A DNA stretch of 64,000 bases. Source: Prescottella soli (GTDB lineage Bacteria > Actinomycetota > Actinomycetes > Mycobacteriales > Mycobacteriaceae). The notes under the pieces are model-generated. The model was not told where the DNA came from, made no database searches, and worked only from the letters and a program-made list of their open reading frames with translations. The translations under genes were made by a program, and so were the position numbers. Below are positions 44,096-52,699 of the stretch, piece after piece. Each line of letters starts with the position of its first letter. The first letter of the stretch is position 1. Where the stretch lies: NCBI RefSeq assembly GCF_040024445.1, contig NZ_CP157276.1, positions 3,906,001 through 3,970,000 on the forward strand, given 5' to 3'.

Positions 44096-45505
44096 TCAGG
44101 ATCCGAAGGGCAGTTCGAGCGATCCGAACGACGGCAGCTGCAGCGAGCCGTTTCCGCCGTCGCCGCCGACGACGTTCACCGCCACCGGTGCCGATGTGGA
44201 CGGATTGGCGGCGATGTGGCCGCTGTAGCGGGCGGTCACCTGGAACGTCCCGGCCGCGGTGAAGGAGTGGCTGGTCGCGGCGAAGCCGTTGACCACCGGG
44301 ACCGGATCGCCGACGGGGGTGTCACCGACGTAGAACTGGACGGTGCCGCCGTAGGGCGCCGGGGCGACGGTCGCGGTCAGGGTCACCGGTACGAGTGGGA
44401 TCGTGGCGGCGGGTGCGGTGACTGTGGTGGTGGTGTCACCCGGCTGAGCGGCCGAAATGCTCAGCGGCGCAGGCGCGGACGTCGAGGAGACGAATCCGGT
44501 CCCGGTGAACACCGCCGTGACGCTGTGGTCACCTGCCTCGGGGAAGATATGCGTGGTCGTGGCCAGGCCGTTGACCACCGACACCGGCTCCCCGAGCGGG
44601 GTGGTCCCGGACAGGAACTGGACGGTGCCGACGGCCGCCAACTGCGCGGTGACGGTGGCGCTGAGCGTGACGGGCTGTCCGGCCCGGCCGTTGTTCGGCA
44701 CCAGCAGGGTCGTGCTGGTGGCCAGATCCTTGTGCTTGACCTCGAGCGGGGTCGGGGCGGAGGTGGACGGTGCGAACCCGGTGTTTCCCGAGAACGCGGC
44801 CGTGATGGTCCGGGTGCCGGCGTGCAGGAAGGTCGCCTTGATGCTCGTCGTACCGTCGGTGAGGATCGAAGTCGCGGTACCCAGCAGCTCTTCGCCGTCG
44901 TAGAAGCTCACCTTGCCGTTGGTGCGGATCGGCAGGATGTCACCGGCTTGCAGGGACACCTTGGCCTTCAGGGTGGCCTGTACGCCGGTCTCGACCACGG
45001 TGTCGCTCGGCAGGACCTCCACGACGGTGGCCACGTCCTGGTCGACGACCGAGATGGTGCCTCCCGTCTGGCTCGCCGCCGCCGTTTCGGTCACCCCGGT
45101 GAGCGTGCCGCCACCGAGGTACTGCACCGTCACGGTCGGCGTCCCGGGGGCCGTGAAGGTGTACTTGAGGGTCGCGACGCCGGTGCTGCTCGCCTTGACC
45201 TGTGCACCGACCGGGGCGCCGTCGACGAGGAACTGGACCAGGCCGCCGTTGACGCCCTTGTTCGCGTCGACGCCGAATGTCTGGGCCTTGAGGTCGATCG
45301 CGATGCCGGTCTTGATCTGCGAGGGCATCGTCAGCTCGACGCGGGTCGCGAACCCGGACGGCACGGGTTCGTCGGCGAGGAGGACCGGGGAGCCGTTCGG
45401 GCCGGCGGGGGCCGGCTCCGCGGTGGCGGTACCGGTGAAGAACAGCATGCTGCCGGCAGTGGCGGCAGCCGTGGTGAGAGCGATCCGACGCCATCGGTTC
45501 GTCAT
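44096..45505 (-). CDS. Secreted multi-Ig-repeat protein with C-terminal LPSxGSLxLPxGS motif
   Basis: A 469-residue exported protein. Signal peptide with cleavage after TATA-EP near residue 29. About four Ig-like repeats follow (Big_5/Ig_3 type), each of 85-95 residues with recurring cores such as GTVQFLSGTTPLGEPVSVVNG, GTVQFYVGDTPVGDPVPVVNG-like and FSGNTGFAPSTSAPTPL. The final residues LQLPSFGSLELPFGS mirror those of the downstream paralogue. ATG 45505 follows CAGGAG. Three perfect palindromes lie upstream (45552-45641). Probably surface-exposed beta-sandwich fibre; function unknown. Confidence 0.83.
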   Translation of the reverse strand: MTNRWRRIALTTAAATAGSMLFFTGTATAEPAPAGPNGSPVLLADEPVPSGFATRVELTMPSQIKTGIAIDLKAQTFGVDANKGVNGGLVQFLVDGAPVGAQVKASSTGVATLKYTFTAPGTPTVTVQYLGGGTLTGVTETAAASQTGGTISVVDQDVATVVEVLPSDTVVETGVQATLKAKVSLQAGDILPIRTNGKVSFYDGEELLGTATSILTDGTTSIKATFLHAGTRTITAAFSGNTGFAPSTSAPTPLEVKHKDLATSTTLLVPNNGRAGQPVTLSATVTAQLAAVGTVQFLSGTTPLGEPVSVVNGLATTTHIFPEAGDHSVTAVFTGTGFVSSTSAPAPLSISAAQPGDTTTTVTAPAATIPLVPVTLTATVAPAPYGGTVQFYVGDTPVGDPVPVVNGFAATSHSFTAAGTFQVTARYSGHIAANPSTSAPVAVNVVGGDGGNGSLQLPSFGSLELPFGS

Positions 45506-45860
45506 GGATGAGACTCCTGGATTTCGGAATGTGATTCATCGCCAGTTCGGAGTGGAACGCGTTCCACCTAACACTCCATTGGAACCGGGCATAAGCGAAA
45601 TTGACGCTTGATCGATCAAGCGGTTAGTTGGACGGCCGTCCGGACTTTTTTGGACTCAAACCTACTGTGCGCGTGGACGACTCGAGTGAATATTCGAGGC
45701 GGATGCATTCGCCTCGGAGATTCCGGCCTGGCAGGCGCCGTCGTGGTAATGGCGGCGAGAACTGGTTGCAGAATTGCCGGCGGCTCCCTGGTTTTGCGGG
45801 CGGATAAGTTACCGACCGGTTCATTTCCTTCGTTTTGTCCTGGATCGGATCGACACGCGA
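45506..45860. promoter_or_regulatory. Regulatory region with three perfect palindromes before the Ig-protein operon
   Basis: This 355-bp, lower-GC stretch has no convincing gene. It holds GTGGAACGCGTTCCAC (45552-45567, 16 bp), CGCTTGATCGATCAAGCG (45605-45622, 18 bp) and GGACGGCCGTCC (45630-45641, 12 bp), all perfect. The first resembles TetR-family operators (GAAC-N2-GTTC core). Their position 47-136 bp before the Ig-protein start suggests tight control by one or more repressors. Confidence 0.55.
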
Positions 45861-46082
45861 TCAGTCCAGTACTTCCTCGCTGGACTGATCCTTGGCATGG
45901 GCTCGGCAGGAATCGCCGACCGCCCGGTCCGGGCGTGCGTGCTCGTCGAAGATTCCCGCCAAAGGTGCTGCTGGACGGAACTGTTCGAGCCGGAACCGCT
46001 TCCGTGGCCGGTCGCGGGGCATGTACCAGTACACGAATCCGGCCAGTGCGGACATGCAGGCGAGGGTGATCACGGTACTCAT
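45861..46082 (-). CDS. Small single-helix membrane protein
   Basis: A 73-residue frame with GC-rich codon use and a credible topology: an N-terminal membrane helix (residues 3-21, VITLACMSALAGFVYWYM) and a basic then acidic soluble tail (PRDRPRKRFRLEQFRP ... KDQSSEEVLD). No family recognised and no strong ribosome site, so existence is uncertain. It is divergent from the MocR gene, 63 bp away, and could be its target; MocR regulators of the YczR type control a neighbouring membrane protein gene. Confidence 0.4.
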   Translation of the reverse strand: MSTVITLACMSALAGFVYWYMPRDRPRKRFRLEQFRPAAPLAGIFDEHARPDRAVGDSCRAHAKDQSSEEVLD

Positions 46083-46145
46083 GGTGGCCAGTCTGTCGAG
46101 CAAGTGGCCTTGAGATAAATGGCCAGAATCCGAATACTGGACCGC

Positions 46146-47618
46146 ATGATGATGCATGCGGTGGGAGCACGGGCGGTGACGCGCGACCTCGGTGGGTGGC
46201 GGGACGAGGCCGGTCGCCGCCCCGCCTACCGGGCGTTGGCCGACGGGATACGCCTGCTCGTCCACGACGGGCGGCTCCCGCTCGGCGCGGCTCTGCCCGG
46301 CGAGCGGGAACTCGCGGCGGAGCTGAGCGTCAGCCGGACCACGGTCACGACCGCGTACTCGGTGCTGCGGGAGGAGGGCTACCTGTCCAGTCGGCAGGGA
46401 TCACGCAGCACGGTCACGGTTCCCGCGGCGTCACGTGGGCGGGGGCACGGTGCGGTTCCGCGGCGGGCGTCCTCGGCGGGCGACGCCGTCGATTTGAGCT
46501 ACGCCGCGATGGTCGCTCCGGTGACGGAGGTGCAGGACGCGTACAGCGCTGCACTGCAAGCGCTTCCGCCGTTCCTCGACACGCACGGGATGGAACCGCA
46601 CGGCATCGCGGTGCTGCGGGAGGCGATCGCGGAGCGATACCGGACGCGCGGGCTAGAGACGTCGGCGGCGCAGATCATGGTGACGTCGGGTGCACAGCAC
46701 GCACTGCGACTGCTGCTCGGGGTGCTCGCCGCGCCCGGAGACCGGGTCCTCGTCGACCATCCCACCTACCCGAACGCGCTCGAGGCGATCCGACGGGTCG
46801 GCGGGCGTCCGGTACCGGTGCCGGTGCGCCCCGAGGGCGGTGCGTCCCGCGCGTGGGACCTGGGCGGAATCCGCAGTGCCGCAAGGCAGACCGCGGCCCG
46901 GATGGCCTACCTCATTCCCGACTTCCACAACCCGACCGGGCTGTGCCTCGACGACGCCGGGCGGGCCGAACTGGCCCGGATCGCGCGCGACACCAGGATG
47001 ACGCTCGTCGTCGACGAGACGATGGTCGACGTGTGGCTCGATGCGCCGCCGCCGGCCCCGGTCGCGACCCACGCCCGCGGCGCGGGGGATTCGGAGGTCG
47101 TGACCATCGGGTCCGTATCCAAGTCGCACTGGGGAGGGCTTCGGGTCGGCTGGATCCGGGCCGATCCGGAACTGATCATCCGGCTCGTCGGCTCCCGGTC
47201 CGCGCTCGACCTCGGCACACCCGTCATCGACCAGCTCGCGGCCGTGCACCTGCTCGGCGTCGGGGACGGTCCGGTCGAGGAACGACGCGAACAGCTGCGC
47301 GTTCAGCGCGCCGTGCTGCTCGACGAGTTGTCCGCGCGACTGCCGGACTGGGTGCCCACCGTCGGGACCGGCGGCATGTCGCTGTGGCTGAAGATGCCGG
47401 CGCCGGTGTCGACGGCGCTGGCGGCGACCGCCCCCAGCCACGGCGTGGTGCTGGCGGCCGGCCCCCGGTTCGGCGTCGAGGGGGCGTTCGAGCGGTACGT
47501 CCGGCTGCCGTACGCGCGGCCCACCGACGAGCTGCGACGGGCAGTGGCTGGTGTCGCCGCGGCCTACGACGCCCTCGGCGTCACCGTGGAGCCGGCCGAA
47601 CCCGCCCTCGTGTTCTGA
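46146..47618 (+). CDS. MocR-type (GntR-aminotransferase) regulator
   Basis: A 490-residue fusion of an N-terminal GntR winged helix (residues about 20-85: RRPAYRALADGIRLLVHDG, PLGAALPGERELAAELSVSRTTVTTAYSVLREEGYL in blocks) and a fold-type I aminotransferase-like sensor (about 120-490) that binds PLP. The PLP Lys lies in TIGSVSKSHWGGLRVGW near residue 330, and VTSGAQHALRLLLG and PDFHNPTGLCL match the family. Members sense PLP or amino-acid adducts. ATG 46146 (of a triple ATG) has AATACT 7 nt upstream. It is divergent from a small membrane protein. Target unknown. Confidence 0.85.
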   Translation: MMMHAVGARAVTRDLGGWRDEAGRRPAYRALADGIRLLVHDGRLPLGAALPGERELAAELSVSRTTVTTAYSVLREEGYLSSRQGSRSTVTVPAASRGRGHGAVPRRASSAGDAVDLSYAAMVAPVTEVQDAYSAALQALPPFLDTHGMEPHGIAVLREAIAERYRTRGLETSAAQIMVTSGAQHALRLLLGVLAAPGDRVLVDHPTYPNALEAIRRVGGRPVPVPVRPEGGASRAWDLGGIRSAARQTAARMAYLIPDFHNPTGLCLDDAGRAELARIARDTRMTLVVDETMVDVWLDAPPPAPVATHARGAGDSEVVTIGSVSKSHWGGLRVGWIRADPELIIRLVGSRSALDLGTPVIDQLAAVHLLGVGDGPVEERREQLRVQRAVLLDELSARLPDWVPTVGTGGMSLWLKMPAPVSTALAATAPSHGVVLAAGPRFGVEGAFERYVRLPYARPTDELRRAVAGVAAAYDALGVTVEPAEPALVF

Positions 47619-47623
47619 CACGG

Positions 47624-47659
47624 CGACGGGCCGGACACCGAGTGGTGTCCGGCCCGTCG
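47624..47659. terminator. 16-bp hairpin between convergent genes
   Basis: Perfect 16-bp arms CGACGGGCCGGACACC (47624-47639) and its complement (47644-47659) around a GAGT loop, between the MocR gene and the convergent racemase gene. Its sequence is unlike the three repeated hairpin families. Confidence 0.7.
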
Positions 47660-47669
47660 TGGAAGACGC

Positions 47670-48770
47670 TCAGCGCCAGAGTGTGTCGACGTCCGTCGCG
47701 GTGTGCGCGGGCGGCTCGGGCGTCGCGCTGGGCGTGCGCGAGAAGCGCGGTGCCGGGGCGTGCTGCGGGACGCCCTCGAGCTCGATGATGCCGCCGCGGG
47801 CCGCGATGTGCGGGTCCTGCGGCGCCTCGGCGAAGGTCAGGACCGGCGTGGCGCACGCGTCGGTGCCGTCGAAGATCTTGGTCCACTCGTCCCGGGTCTT
47901 GCTCAGGAACCGGTCGGTGAGGATCTGGCGCAGCTCGGGCCAGCGGGCCGCGTCGTGCTGGCCGGGCAGCTCGGCGGGGTCGAGCTCGAGCCCCTTCAGT
48001 AGTTCGGCGTAGAACTGGGGCTCGATCGGGCCGACCGCCATGTACTTGCCGTCGGCGGTCTCGTAGGTGTCGTAGTAGGGGGCGCCGCCGTCGAGCATGT
48101 TGACGCCGCGCTCGTCCGACCACATGCCGCTGCGGCGGAAGTTCCAGATGATGTGCGACAGCGCGAGTGTGCCGTCGACCATCGCGGCGTCGACCACCTG
48201 GCCCTTGCCCGACGACTGCCGCTCGACGAGGGCCGCGAGCAGGCCGAACACCAGGAACATCGACCCGCCGCCGAAGTCGCCGACCATGTTCAGCGGAGGC
48301 ACCGGGCGCTCACCCTTGCGGCCGACCGCGTGCAGCACGCCCGTCAGCGAGATGTAGTTGATGTCGTGGCCGGCCGAGTGCGCGAGCGGGCCCTCCTGGC
48401 CCCACCCGGTCATGCGGCCGTACACCACCCGCGGGCAGCGCTCGAGGACCACGTCGGGGCCCAGGCCCATGCGCTCCATCACGCCGGGACGGAACCCCTC
48501 GATGAGGATGTCGGCGCGGCCGAGCAGGTCGAGGATCTTCTCGACGTCCTCGGGGTTCTTCAGGTCGGCCTCGACGATCCGGCGGTTGCGCGCGGTCTGG
48601 TCGCCCACCTTGCCCTCCGGCGGGATCTGCCCCGCGCGCTGGACCCGGACCACGTCGGCGCCGAGGTCGGCGAGCAGCGTCGCGGCGTGCGGGCCCGGTC
48701 CGATTCCGGCGAACTCGACGACACGGATGCCCGCGAGCGGACCCTTCCGTTCGGCACCTGCAGCAGTCAC
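47670..48770 (-). CDS. Alpha-methylacyl-CoA racemase (CaiB/BaiF family)
   Basis: Class III CoA-transferase-fold enzyme of 366 residues; relatives interconvert R and S 2-methylacyl-CoA so that branched fatty acids and sterol side chains enter beta-oxidation. Seen: [34 protein letters not shown] (N-terminal CoA site, in blocks), [35 protein letters not shown], and [24 protein letters not shown] with the catalytic His and Asp. This matches the M. tuberculosis Mcr pattern closely. GTG 48770 follows AGGAGGAATAC. Divergent from a VOC gene across 126 bp. Confidence 0.88.
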   Translation of the reverse strand: MTAAGAERKGPLAGIRVVEFAGIGPGPHAATLLADLGADVVRVQRAGQIPPEGKVGDQTARNRRIVEADLKNPEDVEKILDLLGRADILIEGFRPGVMERMGLGPDVVLERCPRVVYGRMTGWGQEGPLAHSAGHDINYISLTGVLHAVGRKGERPVPPLNMVGDFGGGSMFLVFGLLAALVERQSSGKGQVVDAAMVDGTLALSHIIWNFRRSGMWSDERGVNMLDGGAPYYDTYETADGKYMAVGPIEPQFYAELLKGLELDPAELPGQHDAARWPELRQILTDRFLSKTRDEWTKIFDGTDACATPVLTFAEAPQDPHIAARGGIIELEGVPQHAPAPRFSRTPSATPEPPAHTATDVDTLWR

Positions 48771-48883
48771 GTATTCCTCCTGGATGGTCGACCTCCGTTC
48801 CTGTGACGGTAACCCCTCCCGGCGGCGGTCTGTGGTCGGGGTCACGACGTACCGACCACTTGTCTCGGACCGCGATCGGGGGG

Positions 48884-48889
48884 CACAGT
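48884..48889 (+). promoter_or_regulatory. -10-like box (CACAGT) at leaderless spacing
   Basis: CACAGT, 7 nt, ATG 48897; no ribosome site. The sequence parallels the CACAAT box at 25768. Confidence 0.35.
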
Positions 48890-48896
48890 GGATTGC

Positions 48897-49277
48897 ATGG
48901 CCTTCCCGGGAGAACTCGTAGCGTTCCTGGCCAGCACCGATCTGGACGTGTCGTCGATGTTCTACGTCGACACGCTCGGCCTGGCGGTCACCGAGCGGAC
49001 CCCGTTCGCGCTCGTCGTCGACGGCGGAGGCGGCACCGAACTGCGCATCACGCTCGTCCAGTCGAAGGTGGACACCGGCTACACGGTGCTGGGTTGGCGC
49101 ACCGAGGACCTGTCGGCGGCGGTCGAGGACCTGCGGGGCAAGGGTGTCGAGTTCCTGCGCTACCAGGGGATGGACCAGGACGAGTACGCCGCGTGGACCG
49201 CACCCGACGGCACCCGCGTCGCGTGGTTCCACGACCCGCACGGCAACGTGCTGTCGCTGCACCAGCCGCCGAGCTGA
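48897..49277 (+). CDS. VOC/glyoxalase-fold protein
   Basis: A 126-residue vicinal-oxygen-chelate protein (glyoxalase I / dioxygenase / antibiotic resistance superfamily). Pattern: [22 protein letters not shown] (first beta-alpha unit), then FVVDGG-like strand, [24 protein letters not shown], and [24 protein letters not shown] with the C-terminal metal-ligand-type HDPHGN. Two half modules make one domain. Function cannot be assigned without partners. It overlaps in operon with the alpha/beta hydrolase 4 bp downstream. Confidence 0.85.
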   Translation: MAFPGELVAFLASTDLDVSSMFYVDTLGLAVTERTPFALVVDGGGGTELRITLVQSKVDTGYTVLGWRTEDLSAAVEDLRGKGVEFLRYQGMDQDEYAAWTAPDGTRVAWFHDPHGNVLSLHQPPS

Positions 49278-49281
49278 CCCG

Positions 49282-49998
49282 ATGGGATTCGTCGAAGCGG
49301 GCGGGGCGCGCCTGCACTACGAGACGTCCGGCGAGGGCGAGGCGTTGGTCCTCCTGCACGGTAACAGCGAGAACCTCGGCTACTTCGCCGCGCAGGCGCC
49401 GGCCTTCGCGGAGCGCTATCGGGTGATCGCGCTGGACACCCGCGCGCACGGGGAGTCGACGCGCGGCGACGGTCCGCTCGACTTCGCCCGCTTCGCCGAC
49501 GACGTCTGTGCGGTGCTCGATGCGCTCGGAATCGACAGCGCGCACGTCCTCGGCTACAGCGATGGCGGGAACACCGCCCTCACGTTGGCGCTGCGCCGAC
49601 CGGACCGGGTGCGCTCGCTGATCGTCAACGGCGCCAACCTCGATCCGCACGGGCTGGGATGGAAGTTCCGGGTTCCCGCGACCCTCGCCTGGCTCGCGGC
49701 CGGGCTGGTCGCTCCGCTGTCGAAGACGCTCGCGCACAAGCGCGAACTGCTGGGCCTCATGGTCCACCACCCGCACATTCCGCCGGACGACCTGGCAGCC
49801 ATCACGGTCCCGACGGTCGTGGTCGTGGGGGAGCGCGACCCGATCCCGCGCCGGCACACCGAGCTGATCGCCCACTCGATTCCCGGTGCGGAGCTGGTGA
49901 TCCTGCCCGGCGCGGGGCATGCGTGCGCGGAGGAGCGCCCCGACGTCTTCAACGCCGTAGTGCTGGACTTCCTGGCCCGTGCGGAGACGCACAGCTAG
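49282..49998 (+). CDS. Alpha/beta hydrolase
   Basis: A 238-residue alpha/beta-fold hydrolase. Seen: oxyanion HGNSENLG (residues 26-33), nucleophile elbow [11 protein letters not shown] (Ser at about 94), catalytic Asp in VVGERDPIP and catalytic His in [12 protein letters not shown] (about 214). The strand LVLLHGN and RAHGEST fit ester or C-C hydrolases of small aromatic or lipid substrates. ATG 49282 follows the VOC stop by 4 nt. The VOC-hydrolase pair may act on one compound, which is a guess. Confidence 0.88.
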   Translation: MGFVEAGGARLHYETSGEGEALVLLHGNSENLGYFAAQAPAFAERYRVIALDTRAHGESTRGDGPLDFARFADDVCAVLDALGIDSAHVLGYSDGGNTALTLALRRPDRVRSLIVNGANLDPHGLGWKFRVPATLAWLAAGLVAPLSKTLAHKRELLGLMVHHPHIPPDDLAAITVPTVVVVGERDPIPRRHTELIAHSIPGAELVILPGAGHACAEERPDVFNAVVLDFLARAETHS

Positions 49999-50039
49999 AG
50001 AATGTCTGACAGATGTCGTGTCCGGGCGATGACGTAGCT

Positions 50040-50594
50040 CTAGGTCGCATCGGATGGACGCCCGCCTCTGTGATGTCGGCGGGTCGATCGGGCACGGGAT
50101 CCGCATCGCTCGGTGCACCAGCCCTGATTCCTTCGGCGCGGAACGAAGAACATGCCGCAACTGGGCGCGGGGCAACGGCGGACGGTGAACGTATCGGGTG
50201 CGGCTATGAGCTGCAACGTCTCTCGTGCTATTTCCGCATCGACTGGACCCCCGCTGGCGATTTGGCGGAGGAGGCCGGACTCGTCGAGTTCGAGCACCAA
50301 TGGCGCAGCGGCGGCCAGCCCGTTGATCCGTGCACGTAGGTGGGGCGACAACGTCTCCGATTTGTCTGCGGCATCGAGAGCCTCTCGCACGACACTGCGG
50401 AGCTCGACGAGCTGGTCAAGTGGTATTCGGGCCATCCGGCGATCCGTGACCCGCTCGCGCCACCGTGCCGTCAGCGCGGGATCGGTGAAGAAGTCGAGGT
50501 CCTCACTGCGGCTCGCCCCGACGATCACGGTGTTTGCCAGGTCGAGTGCGCGACCTTCCCCGATCCACGGCATCTCGTCCACGTCACGAATCAC
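50040..50594 (-). CDS. CGNR-type zinc-finger regulator (ABATE family)
   Basis: A 184-residue regulator of the putative stress-induced CGNR group. N-terminal ABATE domain: IGEGRALDLANTVIVGASRSEDLDFF; C-terminal zinc finger RRCPAPSCGMFFVPRRRNQGWCTERCGSRARS, where the hallmark CGNR reads CGSR. Four Cys are placed to bind zinc. The start is GTG 50594, preceded by TAGCAT at 7 nt on this strand, hence leaderless. Divergent from the small ABM-like gene, its probable target, via the repeats at 50621-50675. Confidence 0.8.
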   Translation of the reverse strand: MIRDVDEMPWIGEGRALDLANTVIVGASRSEDLDFFTDPALTARWRERVTDRRMARIPLDQLVELRSVVREALDAADKSETLSPHLRARINGLAAAAPLVLELDESGLLRQIASGGPVDAEIARETLQLIAAPDTFTVRRCPAPSCGMFFVPRRRNQGWCTERCGSRARSTRRHHRGGRPSDAT

Positions 50595-50620
50595 CCGTCC
50601 AATGCTAACGGATCCAGACC

Positions 50621-50675
50621 CACTAAACCGTGATACTTTGTCGCGGCATTGGAACACTAAAACCGTGACAACTTG
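50621..50675. repeat. Imperfect direct repeats, likely operators, between CGNR and ABM-like genes
   Basis: CACTAAACCGTGATACTTTG (50621-50640) recurs as CACTAAAACCGTGACAACTTG-like sequence at 50655-50675. The first copy includes GATACT, a probable -10 box for the rightward gene, so binding there would block transcription. Confidence 0.5.
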
Positions 50676-50683
50676 GTTGGAGT

Positions 50684-50983
50684 ATGAGCGTGAGCAACAC
50701 AATTGAGTACGTACGATTCGAGGCCGCCGACCCGGATGCCCTGGTAGCGGCTCGGGGACGGATGGTGGCAGTTCTCGAAGAGCGCTACGGCAGCGACTTC
50801 CTGGGTGCGCACCTCGCCCGAATCGACGACGGATCGCTGATGGACTTCCTGATCTGGGCCTCGCCGGAGGCTGCCGAGCGGGCGGCGCGGGAGATGCCTG
50901 AGGAAGGTCGCGCGCAGGAGTTCTTCCGCGAGATCGGTCACGTCCACGAGATGCGGCACGCGACCGTTCTGCACACCGCATAG
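50684..50983 (+). CDS. Small ABM-like/dimeric alpha-beta-barrel protein
   Basis: A 99-residue protein with the ferredoxin-like repeat of dimeric alpha-beta barrels (antibiotic-biosynthesis-monooxygenase-like): EYVRFEAADPDALVAARGRM, then GAHLARIDDGSLMDFLIWASPEAAERAARE, HEMRHATVLHTA. Proteins of this size beside CGNR regulators are common in actinobacteria and may detoxify a quinone or serve as a sensor partner; that is inferred. ATG 50684 has GGAG 4 nt upstream. No other gene follows closely in the operon except the AlkD-like one at 51016. Confidence 0.7.
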   Translation: MSVSNTIEYVRFEAADPDALVAARGRMVAVLEERYGSDFLGAHLARIDDGSLMDFLIWASPEAAERAAREMPEEGRAQEFFREIGHVHEMRHATVLHTA

Positions 50984-51015
50984 GTCCAGGACACGGAAGA
51001 GGGGAGTTCGGTGCC

Positions 51016-52119
51016 GTGCCCACAGCGGACGAACTGTTGAACGCGCGGACCGTCGAGGAGCTGGCCGACTGTCTGATACGAGCGCACGCGGGCCCGGTTC
51101 CACGGCTGAGCGCGTGCGGCGCCGAACTGTCCGATCGACGATTCTCGGAGCGTGTCGCGGCGATCCGTGACGCTCTCCTCGCCGACCTACCTGCAGACTT
51201 CGGCTCTTTCTCTGCGCTCCTGCATGCCGCGCTCGGCGACGAGAAATTCACAGGATGGATGATCTTCCCGGTTACCGAAGCGGTCGCTGTGCGAGGCATC
51301 GAGTTCGTCGAACCGGCACTCGGACTTCTGGCCGACCTGACGCCGCGACTGACCGCAGAGACGGCTGTTCGCCCTTTCTTGCGAGTAGCCCAGGACCGCA
51401 CACTCTCCGTGGTCGAATCCTGGACGCGTCATCCCGATGCCCATGTCCGCCGCCTCGCGAGCGAGTCCACCCGGCCTCGGTTGCCGTGGGCTGTTCGGGT
51501 TCCCGGCCTGACCGCGGATCCCCGACCGACGCTGCCGATCCTCGACGCCCTGTATCGTGACGACTCCGAGTATGTACGACGCTCGGTGGCCAACCACCTC
51601 AACGACATCAGCCACGATCACCCGGACCTGGCCGTCGCCGTCGCCACCCGCTGGGCGCACGCTCCCGACGCCTCCACCGCGTGGGTCCTCCGCCACGGAC
51701 TGCGCACGCTCGTCAAGAAGGGGCACCCGGGAGCTCTGGGGCTGTTCGGGTACTCCGCCGACACACCGGTACACGTCGCAGGACCCGTGGTGCGTACAGA
51801 GGTCGTCGCCATTGGTGGCAGCCTCGAATTCGACTGCACCATCAGGAACACGGGGCCCGGACCTGCGCCGTACCTCGTGGACTATTCCGTACATTTCCTT
51901 CGGGCCAACGGATCCCATATGGCGAAAGTGTTCAAACTCTCGACGAGAACGCTCGAAGCCGGGGCCGAGTGGTCGATCGTCCGACGCCACAGCTTCGTAC
52001 CGATCACGACGCGGCGCTACTACCCAGGAACGCACTACCTTCAGATGCAGGTCAACGGTGTGCCGCACCCGACGACCCAGTTCGAGCTCACCGCCGCCGA
52101 TTCGCCGCGTCGCACCTGA
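51016..52119 (+). CDS. AlkD-like DNA alkylation repair protein
   Basis: A 367-residue helical-repeat protein resembling the AlkD/ALKzyme glycosylase family, which removes alkylated purines with a HEAT-like superhelix. Seen: RFSERVAAIRDALLADLPADFGSFSALLHAAL, GWMIFPVTEAVAVRG (family pattern w-x2-P), and repeats WTRHPDAHVRRLASESTRPRLPWA and DDSEYVRRSVANHLNDISHDHPDL, in which the R-x-P-W pattern is diagnostic. C-terminal 100 residues form a beta extension. GTG 51016 follows GGGGAG. Function in alkylation repair is inferred from homology. Confidence 0.82.
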   Translation: MPTADELLNARTVEELADCLIRAHAGPVPRLSACGAELSDRRFSERVAAIRDALLADLPADFGSFSALLHAALGDEKFTGWMIFPVTEAVAVRGIEFVEPALGLLADLTPRLTAETAVRPFLRVAQDRTLSVVESWTRHPDAHVRRLASESTRPRLPWAVRVPGLTADPRPTLPILDALYRDDSEYVRRSVANHLNDISHDHPDLAVAVATRWAHAPDASTAWVLRHGLRTLVKKGHPGALGLFGYSADTPVHVAGPVVRTEVVAIGGSLEFDCTIRNTGPGPAPYLVDYSVHFLRANGSHMAKVFKLSTRTLEAGAEWSIVRRHSFVPITTRRYYPGTHYLQMQVNGVPHPTTQFELTAADSPRRT

Positions 52120-52232
52120 TCGGCGATCCGCCTCGACGTGACACAACAGCCGACACGGCGGGAAACCCCATTGCGCTGGCAGTATGGGCTATCGGCCGAC
52201 ACGCGCGCTACCAACGTCCTGGCCGGGTATAT

Positions 52233-52658
52233 CTAGAGGAACTGGCCGGCCGTGAAACCCCCGAGCAGCACCGCGAACGCTCCGATCTCACCGACGACCA
52301 GTGCGATCATCGACACACGCAGTGCCGCGTCCGGGCGCTCGAACTGGTTGGCGGTGTCGCGCCGGGCGCCGTGCACGATGTAGCTGCCGATGGCCGCCAC
52401 GAAGAAGAACACCAGGATCCCCGCACACGTCGCGTTCACGGCCGTCGGCCAGTCGCTGAGCTCGACGAACGCCGAAACGAGAAGCGTCGCAAACGAGTAC
52501 AGGAGTGCGGATCGGTGCGCGATGTCCACGTAGGGGTGCGCGAGGTGATCCGGCGACGTGCGCATACCGTGGTACTTCCACGCCCCGAGGATCAGGGCGA
52601 GCAGGAAGATCAGTCCGGCCGCGAACAGCGTCAGGCGAGTGTCGAGCCCCAGGGTCAT
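52233..52658 (-). CDS. Four-helix membrane protein of unknown function
   Basis: A 141-residue membrane protein with about four helices (7-27, 55-76, 81-103, 118-138). Motifs: [37 protein letters not shown] in blocks, where the [11 protein letters not shown] segment is well formed. No family recognised. ATG 52658 is chosen over a 5-codon longer frame; CATACT sits 6 nt upstream. It is divergent from purT with only 41 bp between starts, so the two promoters interlock. Confidence 0.72.
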   Translation of the reverse strand: MTLGLDTRLTLFAAGLIFLLALILGAWKYHGMRTSPDHLAHPYVDIAHRSALLYSFATLLVSAFVELSDWPTAVNATCAGILVFFFVAAIGSYIVHGARRDTANQFERPDAALRVSMIALVVGEIGAFAVLLGGFTAGQFL

Positions 52659-52686
52659 CGCGCAAGTATGCATATCGGCGACCGCA

Positions 52687-52692
52687 TATAGT
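52687..52692 (+). promoter_or_regulatory. purT: -10 box of leaderless purT promoter
   Basis: TATAGT, then 7 nt (CCGACCC), then ATG 52700; no ribosome-binding site. One of the clearest leaderless promoters in the window. Confidence 0.6.
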
Positions 52693-52699
52693 CCGACCC

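Noticed and set aside
45616-46170. Minus-strand 184-residue frame upstream of the Ig-protein operon
   Set aside because: It overlaps the palindromes, has poor codon bias and no domain or ribosome site.
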